Of a stretch of 11,116 nucleotides of DNA, positions 1 through 5,886 are shown in pieces (position 1 is the stretch's first letter; each line of letters opens with the position of its first letter). The stretch lies in NCBI GenBank assembly GCA_934122125.1, contig CAKOVW010000037.1, positions 1 through 11,116 of the forward strand, written 5' to 3'. The notes under the pieces were generated by a model. That model did no database searches, was not told the origin of the DNA, and saw only the letters and a list, made by a program, of their open reading frames with translations. Origin of the DNA: an uncultured Clostridia bacterium. GTDB taxonomy: Bacteria > Bacillota > Clostridia > TANB77 > CAG-508. The position numbers were made by a program, and so were the translations under genes.

Positions 1-129
1 CCTAAAATCTATTTTAGATTTATGCAATCAAATTTGAATTAATCTTATCAATTATTAATTAGTTCTTCTATTTCTTTTTATCTTTTTTACATTTTAACTA
101 AACAATTTACTAGTTTTGGATATTTTACT
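1..129. other. AT-rich non-coding stretch after the DUF1836 gene
   Basis: This stretch lies downstream of the last gene and I see no gene in it. It is extremely A+T-rich and both strands have frequent stops. One short inverted repeat is visible, AAATCTA (5-11) with TAGATTT (15-21). It is all A/T apart from one G-C pair per arm and has no following T-run on the minus strand, so it is a poor terminator candidate. The 3' end of the DUF1836 transcript is therefore unresolved and may lie outside the window. Confidence 0.5.
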
Positions 130-639
130 TTAAAATTTATTTAGATATACTTTATCTGTATATAATTTATTTGCAAAAGAATATACAACCCTTTTCAAAA
201 CATATTTGTCAAAAGTTACTTCTTTTTCTGGAGCATATTCCTTTCCCGCAAATATAGCACTTATAGCATCCTCTAAACTTTCGCAAAAATTATTATATAC
301 TATTTGCATTGGAATAGTTTTAGTTGCTGATTTTATCATAGTTGAAATATCATTTATGCTATATAAAGGTTTCAAAATACATATAACAAATAAATTAGCA
401 ATATGTTCTTTATTATATTTTTTATTAATAGCAGGCTTTATAACATTATGTTTAACATAATTATTAATCATGCTTTTTGTTATAACTCTGCCTTCTTTTT
501 CTTTACTAACATAGTTTGATAAAGCATCGTCTAAAAAACATATTACTTGGTCTACATATAAGTCCAAATTTGGTAGCTCTTCCCATCTTGGAATATGAAA
601 ATTAGCAATTTCCTTTTCTTTATAAATTTCTTGTTCCAT
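130..639 (-). CDS. DUF1836 family protein
   Basis: Complete 169-residue protein of the uncharacterised DUF1836 family, common in Bacillota. The match rests on the pattern IPRWEELPNLDLYVDQV (residues 16-32) followed by ITKSMINNYVK (53-63) and KKYNKEHIANLFVICILK (73-90), the recognisable family core. It has no signal peptide and is probably cytoplasmic. The central part reads like a winged-helix or MerR-like DNA-binding fold, so a regulatory role is plausible, but this is inference. The ATG is preceded by AAAGGAG at a slightly long spacing of about 10 nt. It follows the acyl-CoA ligase gene on the same strand, 73 bp away. That gap holds a perfect 13-bp hairpin and a 15-nt palindrome, and I see no promoter in it. 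Expression therefore probably depends on read-through from the upstream gene. Family assignment is fairly sure; function is unknown. Confidence 0.85.
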   Translation of the reverse strand: MEQEIYKEKEIANFHIPRWEELPNLDLYVDQVICFLDDALSNYVSKEKEGRVITKSMINNYVKHNVIKPAINKKYNKEHIANLFVICILKPLYSINDISTMIKSATKTIPMQIVYNNFCESLEDAISAIFAGKEYAPEKEVTFDKYVLKRVVYSFANKLYTDKVYLNKF

Positions 640-663
640 TTTTTACTTTCTCCTTTTACTCTA

Positions 664-678
664 CAAACTAGTAGTTTG
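664..678. promoter_or_regulatory. 15-nt palindrome upstream of DUF1836, possible operator
   Basis: CAAACTA-G-TAGTTTG is a perfect inverted repeat with 7-bp arms around one central base. It sits between the terminator-like hairpin and the ribosome binding site of the DUF1836 gene. Such symmetry fits a dimeric repressor site, or a small RNA hairpin near the ribosome binding site. Its half-site (AAACTA/TAGTTT) also occurs, in the opposite arrangement, in the palindrome over the start of the upstream acyl-CoA ligase transcript. Confidence 0.35.
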
Positions 679-708
679 AAAAATAATTGCCACTTGGCAA
701 TTATTTTT
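679..708 (-). terminator. Hairpin terminator after the acyl-CoA ligase gene
   Basis: AAAAATAATTGCC (679-691) and GGCAATTATTTTT (696-708) pair perfectly over 13 bp with a 4-nt loop, 5 bp past the ligase stop codon. On the minus strand the 3' arm ends in TTATTTTT, which serves as the U-tract. The A-tract on the other arm makes it potentially bidirectional. The DUF1836 gene lies just downstream with no visible promoter, so termination is probably partial. Confidence 0.7.
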
Positions 709-712
709 CGGT

Positions 713-2392
713 TTATCTTTTTATTTTATTAGAAGTAGTTTTTTCAAATTCTTTATCTCTAATAACTACTTTTCCTATTCTCTTATACATTGGTAATATT
801 GCACATTCTTTTGCAATGTCTTTTTTAATTCTTTGTTGACTGTCTTGTATCTTTAATTCCTTTATCTTATCTTCATTTAAAAATACTGTTGCACATAACC
901 TTATTTCGCTTCCACTGTCATCTTTAACTCCAGATACTATTACTTCTTGAACATAAGGTATTCTCATTATATAATTTTCAATTTCTTCTGGGAATACATT
1001 TTTTCCATTATCTAAGACAATTAAGTTTTTCTTTCTTCCTGTAATCATTAATTGTCCTTTTTCATTTATTTTTCCATAATCTCCTGTTCTAAACCAACCA
1101 TCTTTTAAAACTTCTGCTGTTTTTTCTGGTTGCTTATAGTAACCAAGCATAACTGTATCACCTTTTACACAGATTTCTCCATCTCCTTCAGGTGTTACAT
1201 CTTCAATCTTTATCTCTACACACTCTAATGGGAAACCTACTGTTGAACAGTCATTGCAGTAATCCATATTTACACTAACTAAAGGTGAACATTCTGTTAT
1301 TCCATATCCATTTATTAAGTCTATTCCTATTGTGTCAAAGAAATTTCCAAGTTCAGGTCTTACTGCTGCACCACCAGTTACAATTTTTCTTAAATTTCCT
1401 CCAAAAGCATCATGTATAGATTTAAAGAATTTCTTTCTTAAATCTATTCCTATTTTTCTAAGTACATTACTTACACCCATCATTATCTTTAACATTACAT
1501 CTTTATGGCTCTCTTTGGCATTTGACCATATTTTTTTGTAAAATAGTTCTACAAATGCTGGTACTACATATATATAATCTGGTTTATATAATTGTAAATT
1601 TTTAAGTACTGCTTTTAAACTATCATTTATACATATTGTTGAATGATGATGTAATGATACTAAAATTCCTGCAACAGCCTCATATGTATGGTGATATGGT
1701 AAAACAGATAAACATCTATCATATACTGTTGATACTCTTAATCCATAATATACTATTCCTATTAAATTACGTTCTGATAGCATTACACCTTTTGCCATTC
1801 CTGTTGTTCCAGATGTATACACAAGCATTTTTAAATTGTCATGCTCTGGCACCATTTCAGTATAAGTTCTATCTCCATTTTCATAAAGTTTTTTACCATT
1901 ATTTTTAAACTCATCGTAAGATAAATTATTTTCCTTTGACTCGTCTAAACTAAAGCCTATAAAATATTTAACATTTGGTGTTTTTGAAGCAATTTCTTCA
2001 ATATCTTTTTGATATTTTTTTGCATAAAATAAAACTTCACTTTCACTATCATTTAACACATTTATAATATCACATATTGGTAATTCCTTATCTATTGGTA
2101 CAATTACACCTTTGCTTTTTAATACTGTTAAATATACAGTAACCCATTTGTAACTGTTTTCTCCAATTACAGCTATATGTTTATCTGCCATGTTTATAGA
2201 GTTTAATGCTGTTCCTAATTCAAATGTATCCTCTTGAAACTCTTTATATGTAACATCTACCACTTTTCCATTTTCGTCTTTGTATTTAAAAGCAATTTTA
2301 TCTCCTGCTTGTTCCACTGCAATTTCTAACAATTCTTTAATTGTTCCAACCTTTTGAACATCATAATATTTTAATTCTTTTGTTTCTTTCAT
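713..2392 (-). CDS. Long-chain acyl-CoA synthetase-like AMP-binding enzyme
   Basis: 559-residue member of the ANL (adenylate-forming) superfamily, closest to long-chain fatty acid-CoA ligases (FadD/FAA1 type). Such enzymes activate a carboxylate with ATP to an acyl-adenylate, then transfer it to CoA. Motifs in order: P-loop A3 YTSGTTGMAKG (192-202), A5 GYGITE (362-367), A7 GWFRTGD (432-438), hinge A8 beginning GRKKNLIVLDNGKN (452-465), and the C-terminal catalytic lysine in KTTSNKIKR (Lys556). The protein is complete with no membrane segment. The ATG is preceded by AAAGGAAAGGA. It has its own consensus promoter (2439-2467) with a palindrome over the predicted start site, and ends at a strong hairpin. 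DUF1836 follows. The substrate cannot be read from sequence: a fatty acid is likely, but another acyl or aryl acid is possible. No acyl carrier protein or acyl-CoA dehydrogenase gene is nearby. Confidence 0.88.
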   Translation of the reverse strand: MKETKELKYYDVQKVGTIKELLEIAVEQAGDKIAFKYKDENGKVVDVTYKEFQEDTFELGTALNSINMADKHIAVIGENSYKWVTVYLTVLKSKGVIVPIDKELPICDIINVLNDSESEVLFYAKKYQKDIEEIASKTPNVKYFIGFSLDESKENNLSYDEFKNNGKKLYENGDRTYTEMVPEHDNLKMLVYTSGTTGMAKGVMLSERNLIGIVYYGLRVSTVYDRCLSVLPYHHTYEAVAGILVSLHHHSTICINDSLKAVLKNLQLYKPDYIYVVPAFVELFYKKIWSNAKESHKDVMLKIMMGVSNVLRKIGIDLRKKFFKSIHDAFGGNLRKIVTGGAAVRPELGNFFDTIGIDLINGYGITECSPLVSVNMDYCNDCSTVGFPLECVEIKIEDVTPEGDGEICVKGDTVMLGYYKQPEKTAEVLKDGWFRTGDYGKINEKGQLMITGRKKNLIVLDNGKNVFPEEIENYIMRIPYVQEVIVSGVKDDSGSEIRLCATVFLNEDKIKELKIQDSQQRIKKDIAKECAILPMYKRIGKVVIRDKEFEKTTSNKIKR

Positions 2393-2424
2393 ATTGACAA
2401 ATCCTTTCCTTTAACCTTGTTATC

Positions 2425-2439
2425 TAGTTTTCAAAACTA
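2425..2439. promoter_or_regulatory. 15-nt palindrome over the acyl-CoA ligase start site
   Basis: TAGTTTT-C-AAAACTA is a perfect inverted repeat with 7-bp arms around one central base. It touches the -10 element (2439-2444) and covers the predicted transcription start near 2432, a classical repressor operator position. A fatty-acid-responsive regulator is a reasonable guess from the gene it controls, but no regulator is identified here. Confidence 0.45.
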
Positions 2440-2467
2440 TTATATACATTCTTATTAAATTAGTCAA
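2439..2467 (-). promoter_or_regulatory. Sigma-A promoter of the acyl-CoA ligase gene
   Basis: On the minus strand TTGACT (2467-2462) and TATAAT (2444-2439) are separated by exactly 17 bp, a near-perfect vegetative promoter. The predicted start near 2432 gives a leader of about 40 nt before the ATG at 2392. Confidence 0.8.
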
Positions 2468-2489
2468 TATTTATTCCTATTTTTTCCAT

Positions 2490-2548
2490 AAAAAACGGAT
2501 TACAAGAATTTCTACGCAGTGCAAACTGCTAGAAATTCTTGTAATTCG
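2490..2548 (-). terminator. 53-nt hairpin with T6 tail, terminator-like palindromic element
   Basis: The left arm (2496-2514, starting CGGATTACAAG) pairs with the right arm (2530-2548) over 19 positions with one mismatch. The pairing continues inward, past a single-base bulge at 2515, through GCAGT (2516-2520) and ACTGC (2525-2529) around a GCAA loop. On the minus strand the hairpin is followed by TTTTTT (2495-2490), so it can act as a second terminator upstream of the ligase promoter. It is much longer than an ordinary terminator. On the plus strand the one outer mismatch becomes a G-U pair and the loop is a GNRA tetraloop, so a plus-strand RNA would fold even better. It could be a dispersed palindromic repeat. 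Confidence 0.55.
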
Positions 2549-2565
2549 CATATTTATCTTCTACA

Positions 2566-2592
2566 GAATTTACTCCTACTAGGAGTAAATTC
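2566..2592. repeat. 27-nt perfect palindrome
   Basis: GAATTTACTCCTA (2566-2578) and TAGGAGTAAATTC (2580-2592) are perfect inverted copies around a single central base. It lies between the terminator of the DUF3298 gene and the long hairpin at 2496-2548. No T-run follows on either strand, so it is not a normal intrinsic terminator. A protein-binding site, a replication-induced cruciform or part of a structured RNA are all possible. Confidence 0.6.
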
Positions 2593-2601
2593 CTAGAATA
2601 T

Positions 2602-2634
2602 AAAAAAACACAAAGGTACATACCTACCTTTGCG
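2602..2634 (-). terminator. Intrinsic terminator of the DUF3298 gene
   Basis: CGCAAAGGTA (2634-2625 on the minus strand) pairs with TACCTTTGTG (2618-2609) over 10 bp including one G-U pair, with a 6-nt loop. A run of seven T follows (2608-2602). It begins 7 bp after the stop codon, a textbook rho-independent terminator. Confidence 0.88.
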
Positions 2635-2640
2635 TATATT

Positions 2641-3282
2641 TTAAATTTTAATTAAAAACTCTGGCAAACCGCTTGAATATGGAGCTATATCATATTGTTG
2701 AAAATATATTACTATCCCTTTTGGAGTTAAATAATAGTTATCAAAATTAATAGTTTCTAATACCAGTTGGCAATAATCTGGGAAATATGCCCCTGTTCCA
2801 TTTTCAATTTGATTTGCTATTTGTGAATTTATTTCTTTTACTATATCTATTTGATAATTTGGACTTCTTCTAAAAAATGATTGTAATGGTATTTGATAAG
2901 CATGTTCCAAATCCCAAGTTTGTGAACTTCTTATGGTCGTTCCATGAGCTCCACCTGTAAACGTATAGTCATCAAAATATAGGCTTATTAATTTATCATT
3001 ATTGTAAGTAACTGTTGTTTCTCTATATAGTTCATATATCATAATTGGATAACCTTGTTGTTTGTTATAATCATAAGTTTCTTTAGCTTGATTATATAAC
3101 TCTCCTTGCGCAAATTCTTTTAACTTTAATGCCTCTTGCCTATTTATATGATTAAATCTCTGTTTTCCAATGTCATATTGACTTTGCGTTATTTCTGGAT
3201 ATTTTATAGTATATTTTAATATTACTTCTCCTTTGTAATATAGCTGCTTTTCAGCAATATTTATTTTTACTTTGTTTTCCAT
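2641..3282 (-). CDS. DUF4163/DUF3298 domain protein without membrane anchor
   Basis: 213 residues from the chosen ATG. The C-terminal half has the DUF3298 pattern: FTGGAHG, then YYLTPKGIVIYFQQYDIAPY and GLPEF near the end. The N-terminal part resembles DUF4163. Known proteins with this pair include the extracytoplasmic part of the anti-sigma factor RsiV and N-terminal regions of peptidoglycan deacetylases such as PdaC, usually behind a signal or transmembrane segment. Here no hydrophobic segment is present. The longest open frame starts at 3312, but that ATG lies in the loop-proximal part of a hairpin and has no ribosome binding site. A GTG at 3294 follows AAAGGAG by 5 nt, and the ATG at 3282 follows GTGAGG by 6 nt. 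I chose the ATG; GTG would add four residues. Neither choice adds a signal peptide. Function unknown. Confidence 0.75.
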   Translation of the reverse strand: MENKVKINIAEKQLYYKGEVILKYTIKYPEITQSQYDIGKQRFNHINRQEALKLKEFAQGELYNQAKETYDYNKQQGYPIMIYELYRETTVTYNNDKLISLYFDDYTFTGGAHGTTIRSSQTWDLEHAYQIPLQSFFRRSPNYQIDIVKEINSQIANQIENGTGAYFPDYCQLVLETINFDNYYLTPKGIVIYFQQYDIAPYSSGLPEFLIKI

Positions 3283-3294
3283 ATTAAACCTCAC

Positions 3295-3335
3295 AAAAAC
3301 TCCTTTTTCCATATAATATGAAAAAAGGAGTTTTT
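3295..3335 (-). terminator. 20-bp stem-loop at the kinase/DUF3298 junction
   Basis: The minus-strand RNA folds AAAAACTCCTTTTT (3335-3322) onto AAAAAGGAGTTTTT (3308-3295), and pairing continues through a G-U pair almost to the centre (about 3315), giving roughly 20 bp. It starts 5 bp after the kinase stop and ends in TTTTT, so it looks like a terminator. Its 3' arm contains AAAGGAG, the potential ribosome binding site of the DUF3298 gene for the GTG start. It could therefore be terminator, translational lock, or both. Confidence 0.65.
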
Positions 3336-3340
3336 ATGTT

Positions 3341-3832
3341 CTAGTTTAGTTTTTCTACAAATTCTTTAGCTTTTTGTTTTAGTTGATTTAATGTTCCATC
3401 ATTATTTATATGATAATCATATTTATATTTGTTTACATCTCTATCAGAAACATTAGTATTTATTGCTGCAACATTTTTATTTGTAATAAGCAAAGTTTTA
3501 GCATTTAAACATTTCTTGCATTTTTCAATTTCTTCACATTCTCTAATATGTACAAACATTATTTGTTTGTCAGAATTTTTAAACTCCTCTGCCATATTAG
3601 AAATATATTTAAATGGAGCATCATTATATTCAATACCAAGTTCTTTCAAATCTGATAAAAATTTTCTAGACTTCTCATCTTTTTCTCCATTCCATCCTGC
3701 AAGAACTTTTGCTGCTTCTTTTACTTTATCTACAGAAGATATATTCATTATAGGAGTATACTCTCCGCAAAATTGCACAAAAGTATCTTTTCCAACTCCA
3801 CCACTTCCATTTATAACAACAATTTCTTTCAT
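3341..3832 (-). CDS. P-loop (deoxy)nucleoside monophosphate kinase-like protein
   Basis: Complete 163-residue P-loop protein. The N-terminus MKEIVVINGSGGVGKDTF (1-18) carries a Walker A of GxxGxGKDT type, typical of small nucleotide kinases related to deoxynucleoside monophosphate kinases and dephospho-CoA kinase. IMFVHIRECEEIEKC (91-105) and the ending YDYHINNDGTLNQLK (138-152) match the pattern of bacterial proteins labelled dNMP kinase. The expected reaction is transfer of the ATP gamma-phosphate to a nucleotide, but the substrate cannot be fixed from sequence. No transmembrane segment; cytoplasmic. The start is supported by GAAGGAG 5 nt upstream. It follows metG by 48 bp on the same strand and is probably the last gene of the glmM-metG operon, followed directly by a long stem-loop. 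Confidence 0.75.
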   Translation of the reverse strand: MKEIVVINGSGGVGKDTFVQFCGEYTPIMNISSVDKVKEAAKVLAGWNGEKDEKSRKFLSDLKELGIEYNDAPFKYISNMAEEFKNSDKQIMFVHIRECEEIEKCKKCLNAKTLLITNKNVAAINTNVSDRDVNKYKYDYHINNDGTLNQLKQKAKEFVEKLN

Positions 3833-3880
3833 TCTTACTCCTTCTTTAATTGCACTTAAATGCTGATTCTATTTAAAATT

Positions 3881-5446
3881 CTATTTCATCATTTCCTTAA
3901 TAACATCAACCTCTGCCTCAGCATCAAGTCTAGCAAATAATACTTCAGGTTTGTCAGTAACCTTAATATTACTTAATTTATTATAATCCTTTAAACTATC
4001 CCAAGTTTGTAAGTTTTCTGGAATATTAAGTTGACTTAACATTTTTTCAGCTGTATGTGTCATATATGGTCTAATTAATATAGCTATTCTACGTAAGTTT
4101 TCTACCAAATGATACATAACAGATTTTAGCTCTTCAGTTTTTTCTTCCTTAAACAATACCCATGGTGCAGTTTCATCAATATACTTGTTAGTTCTAGAAA
4201 TTAAATTCCATGTTTCTATAATTGCACTGCTTATATGATATGTGTCAAAATATTCTTCAACCTGAGCAATTACTCCATCTGAATATTTTTCAATTTCAGT
4301 ATCTAAATCTGTTACATTTGCTGGATATGAAGATATTTCTCCTCCAAAATATTTATTTATCATACCTATTGTTCTATTTAAAAGGTTTCCTAAATCATTG
4401 CATAAATCAAAATTAAATCTTTCAATAAATCCCTCTGGTGTAAATGTACCGTCTTGACTATATGACATTTCTCTAAGTATAAAATATTTGAACGCGTCTA
4501 GCCCATAACGCTCAATAAGTGGTTCTGGATATATAACATTTCCCTTAGATTTAGACATTTTACCATCTTTCATCATAATAAATCCATGTGCATAAATTTG
4601 TTTTGGTAATGGTAAGCCCAATGCCATTAAGAAAATTGGCCAATATAATCCATGAAAACGAATAATATCCTTACCAACAATGTGCAAATCTGCTGGCCAA
4701 TATTTTTTCATTAAACTATCATCATCAGATAAATATCCAAGTGCTGTAATATAATTTGTTAAAGCATCTAACCATACATACACAACATGTTTTGGGTCTT
4801 TTCTTACTTTTACTCCCCAATCAAAACTTGTACGACTTACACACAAATCCTCTAATCCTGGTTTTAGGAAGTTATTAAATAGCTCATTCTTTCTAGATTC
4901 TGGTAATATAAAGTTTGGATTTTCATTGTAGAATTTTATAAGTCTATCAGCATATTTTTTCATATTGAAAAAGTATGATTCCTCTTTCATTTTCTTAACT
5001 TCTCTACCGCAATCTGGGCATTTTCCATCTACTAATTGTGTTTCTGTGAAGTATGTTTCACAAGGCATACAATACCAGCCTTCATATTCTGACTTATATA
5101 TATCTCCTTGTTCCATTAGTCTATCAAAAATCTCTTCTACTACCTTTGTATGTCTTTCATCAGTAGTACGAATAAAATCATCATATTCTATTTCCATTAG
5201 ACTCCATAGTTTTTTTGCTTCAGCAGCCATTTGGTCTACATGTTCTTGTGGTGTTTTTCCATTAGCTTCAGCTACTTTTTGAATTTTTTGACCATGCTCG
5301 TCCATTCCTGTAAGCATATATACATCAAAACCTCTAGCTTGTTTGTACTTTTTAATAGTATTTGCTAAAGCTGTAGTATATGCTGTTCCTATATGAAACT
5401 TACCACTTGGATAGTAAATAGGTGTTGTTAGATAAAATTTTTCCAT
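3881..5446 (-). CDS. metG: Methionyl-tRNA synthetase, short form
   Basis: Class I synthetase that charges tRNA-Met with methionine using ATP. From the chosen ATG it has 521 residues: Rossmann fold with the HIGH-type signature FHIG (17-20), a zinc-binding insert with cysteines 126, 129, 143 and 146 (two CxxC pairs), the loop KMSKS (296-300), and the helical anticodon-binding domain to about residue 480. It stops soon after PEVLFARLD, so the C-terminal tRNA-binding (Trbp111/EMAP-like) domain found in longer forms such as that of Bacillus is absent. The longest open frame adds 18 residues (to 5500), but those come from a hairpin region. The ATG at 5446 is preceded by AAGGAG at good spacing and begins with the family-typical MEKFYLTTPIYYPSG. 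It lies between the membrane protein gene and the kinase gene, all in one direction. No T-box leader. Confidence 0.96.
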   Translation of the reverse strand: MEKFYLTTPIYYPSGKFHIGTAYTTALANTIKKYKQARGFDVYMLTGMDEHGQKIQKVAEANGKTPQEHVDQMAAEAKKLWSLMEIEYDDFIRTTDERHTKVVEEIFDRLMEQGDIYKSEYEGWYCMPCETYFTETQLVDGKCPDCGREVKKMKEESYFFNMKKYADRLIKFYNENPNFILPESRKNELFNNFLKPGLEDLCVSRTSFDWGVKVRKDPKHVVYVWLDALTNYITALGYLSDDDSLMKKYWPADLHIVGKDIIRFHGLYWPIFLMALGLPLPKQIYAHGFIMMKDGKMSKSKGNVIYPEPLIERYGLDAFKYFILREMSYSQDGTFTPEGFIERFNFDLCNDLGNLLNRTIGMINKYFGGEISSYPANVTDLDTEIEKYSDGVIAQVEEYFDTYHISSAIIETWNLISRTNKYIDETAPWVLFKEEKTEELKSVMYHLVENLRRIAILIRPYMTHTAEKMLSQLNIPENLQTWDSLKDYNKLSNIKVTDKPEVLFARLDAEAEVDVIKEMMK

Positions 5447-5475
5447 ATCTTGTGCTCCTTTTTTGTATAAATTGA

Positions 5476-5505
5476 AACTGTTGCCTAACCTTGTTTGCAA
5501 CAGTT
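5476..5505 (-). promoter_or_regulatory. Stem-loop in the metG leader
   Basis: AACTGTTGC (5476-5484) and GCAACAGTT (5497-5505) pair perfectly over 9 bp with a 12-nt loop, 29 nt upstream of the metG ATG. No T-run follows on the minus strand, so it is not an intrinsic terminator. If the candidate promoter just upstream is used, the stem-loop would sit at the very 5' end of the metG transcript and could protect it. Confidence 0.5.
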
Positions 5506-5513
5506 ATATTTTT

Positions 5514-5541
5514 ATCATACTTATATTAGACTTTATTCCAA
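5514..5541 (-). promoter_or_regulatory. Candidate internal promoter for metG
   Basis: On the minus strand TTGGAA (5541-5536) and TATGAT (5519-5514) are 16 bp apart, a moderate sigma-A match. The -35 lies within the last codons of the membrane protein gene. The predicted start is near 5507. AT-rich DNA gives many chance matches, so this is tentative. Confidence 0.35.
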
Positions 5542-5864
5542 AACCAGTCTAAACTGTTATCAATGCTCTTTCTTTTGCCAGCTTTTGCTTCAATATCATC
5601 TATCCATAAGTAAGAAATAAATGATAAGAAAACAAATATTAGGTCTATTGTTGCTGAAGTTGTAATTGCCTTATAAATCTGCTCACTTTGGCCTGAAATT
5701 AATGCAAATTCAACTGTATGACCAACTAATAATGCTATAAATGCAAATAACATTATTCCTGTAATCCATGCTTTTTCATTTTCTTTTGCAAGGTATAATA
5801 CTAATACAAATAGTACAACTCCTATAAAAATTGAAAGTGGATTTGAAAAATTAATAATAGGCAT
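5526..5864 (-). CDS. Small three-helix membrane protein, function unknown
   Basis: 112-residue protein that I do not recognise. Hydrophobic stretches at about 10-26, 33-56 and 69-88 predict three transmembrane helices. After them come DDIEAKAGKRK, a mixed-charge segment, and an aromatic end LDWFWNKV. The positive tail probably lies in the cytoplasm, which would put the N-terminus outside. His49 and Glu52 in helix 2 are polar residues within the membrane region. The start is well supported by AAAGGAGG 8 nt before the ATG. It sits 22 bp after glmM and 79 bp before metG, so it is part of the same transcription unit. Neither neighbour suggests a partner with confidence. A role in the envelope is only a guess from the glmM linkage. 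Confidence 0.75.
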   Translation of the reverse strand: MPIINFSNPLSIFIGVVLFVLVLYLAKENEKAWITGIMLFAFIALLVGHTVEFALISGQSEQIYKAITTSATIDLIFVFLSFISYLWIDDIEAKAGKRKSIDNSLDWFWNKV

Positions 5865-5886
5865 AGAAAATTCCTCCTTTGTATAT

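Noticed and set aside
5..21. Small inverted repeat as terminator of DUF1836
   Set aside because: The stem is 7 bp and almost all A/T with no U-tract on the minus strand, so it would be too weak.
206..460. Plus-strand open frame of 84 codons opposite DUF1836
   Set aside because: It is antisense to a gene with clear family signatures, lacks a ribosome binding site, and arises from low stop density opposite coding DNA. The same holds for the other plus-strand frames, e.g. 3429-3866, 4965-5282, 7700-8116 and 9464-9724.
2410..2436. Fragment of an rRNA operon
   Set aside because: Only a short leader-like string matches; no rRNA or tRNA sequence is present around it.
2496..2634. CRISPR array or insertion sequence ends
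   Set aside because: The three inverted repeats differ from each other, there are no evenly spaced direct repeats, and no transposase or cas gene is in the window.
5447..5500. 18-residue N-terminal extension of MetG in the longest open frame
   Set aside because: It runs through an inverted repeat, has no ribosome binding site, and the ATG at 5446 has AAGGAG and the family-typical MEKFYLTTPIYYPSG start.
5447..5525. T-box riboswitch in front of metG, or in the pfkA-argS gap for argS
   Set aside because: The gaps are only 79 and 24 bp, with no T-box core sequence and no antiterminator/terminator pair.
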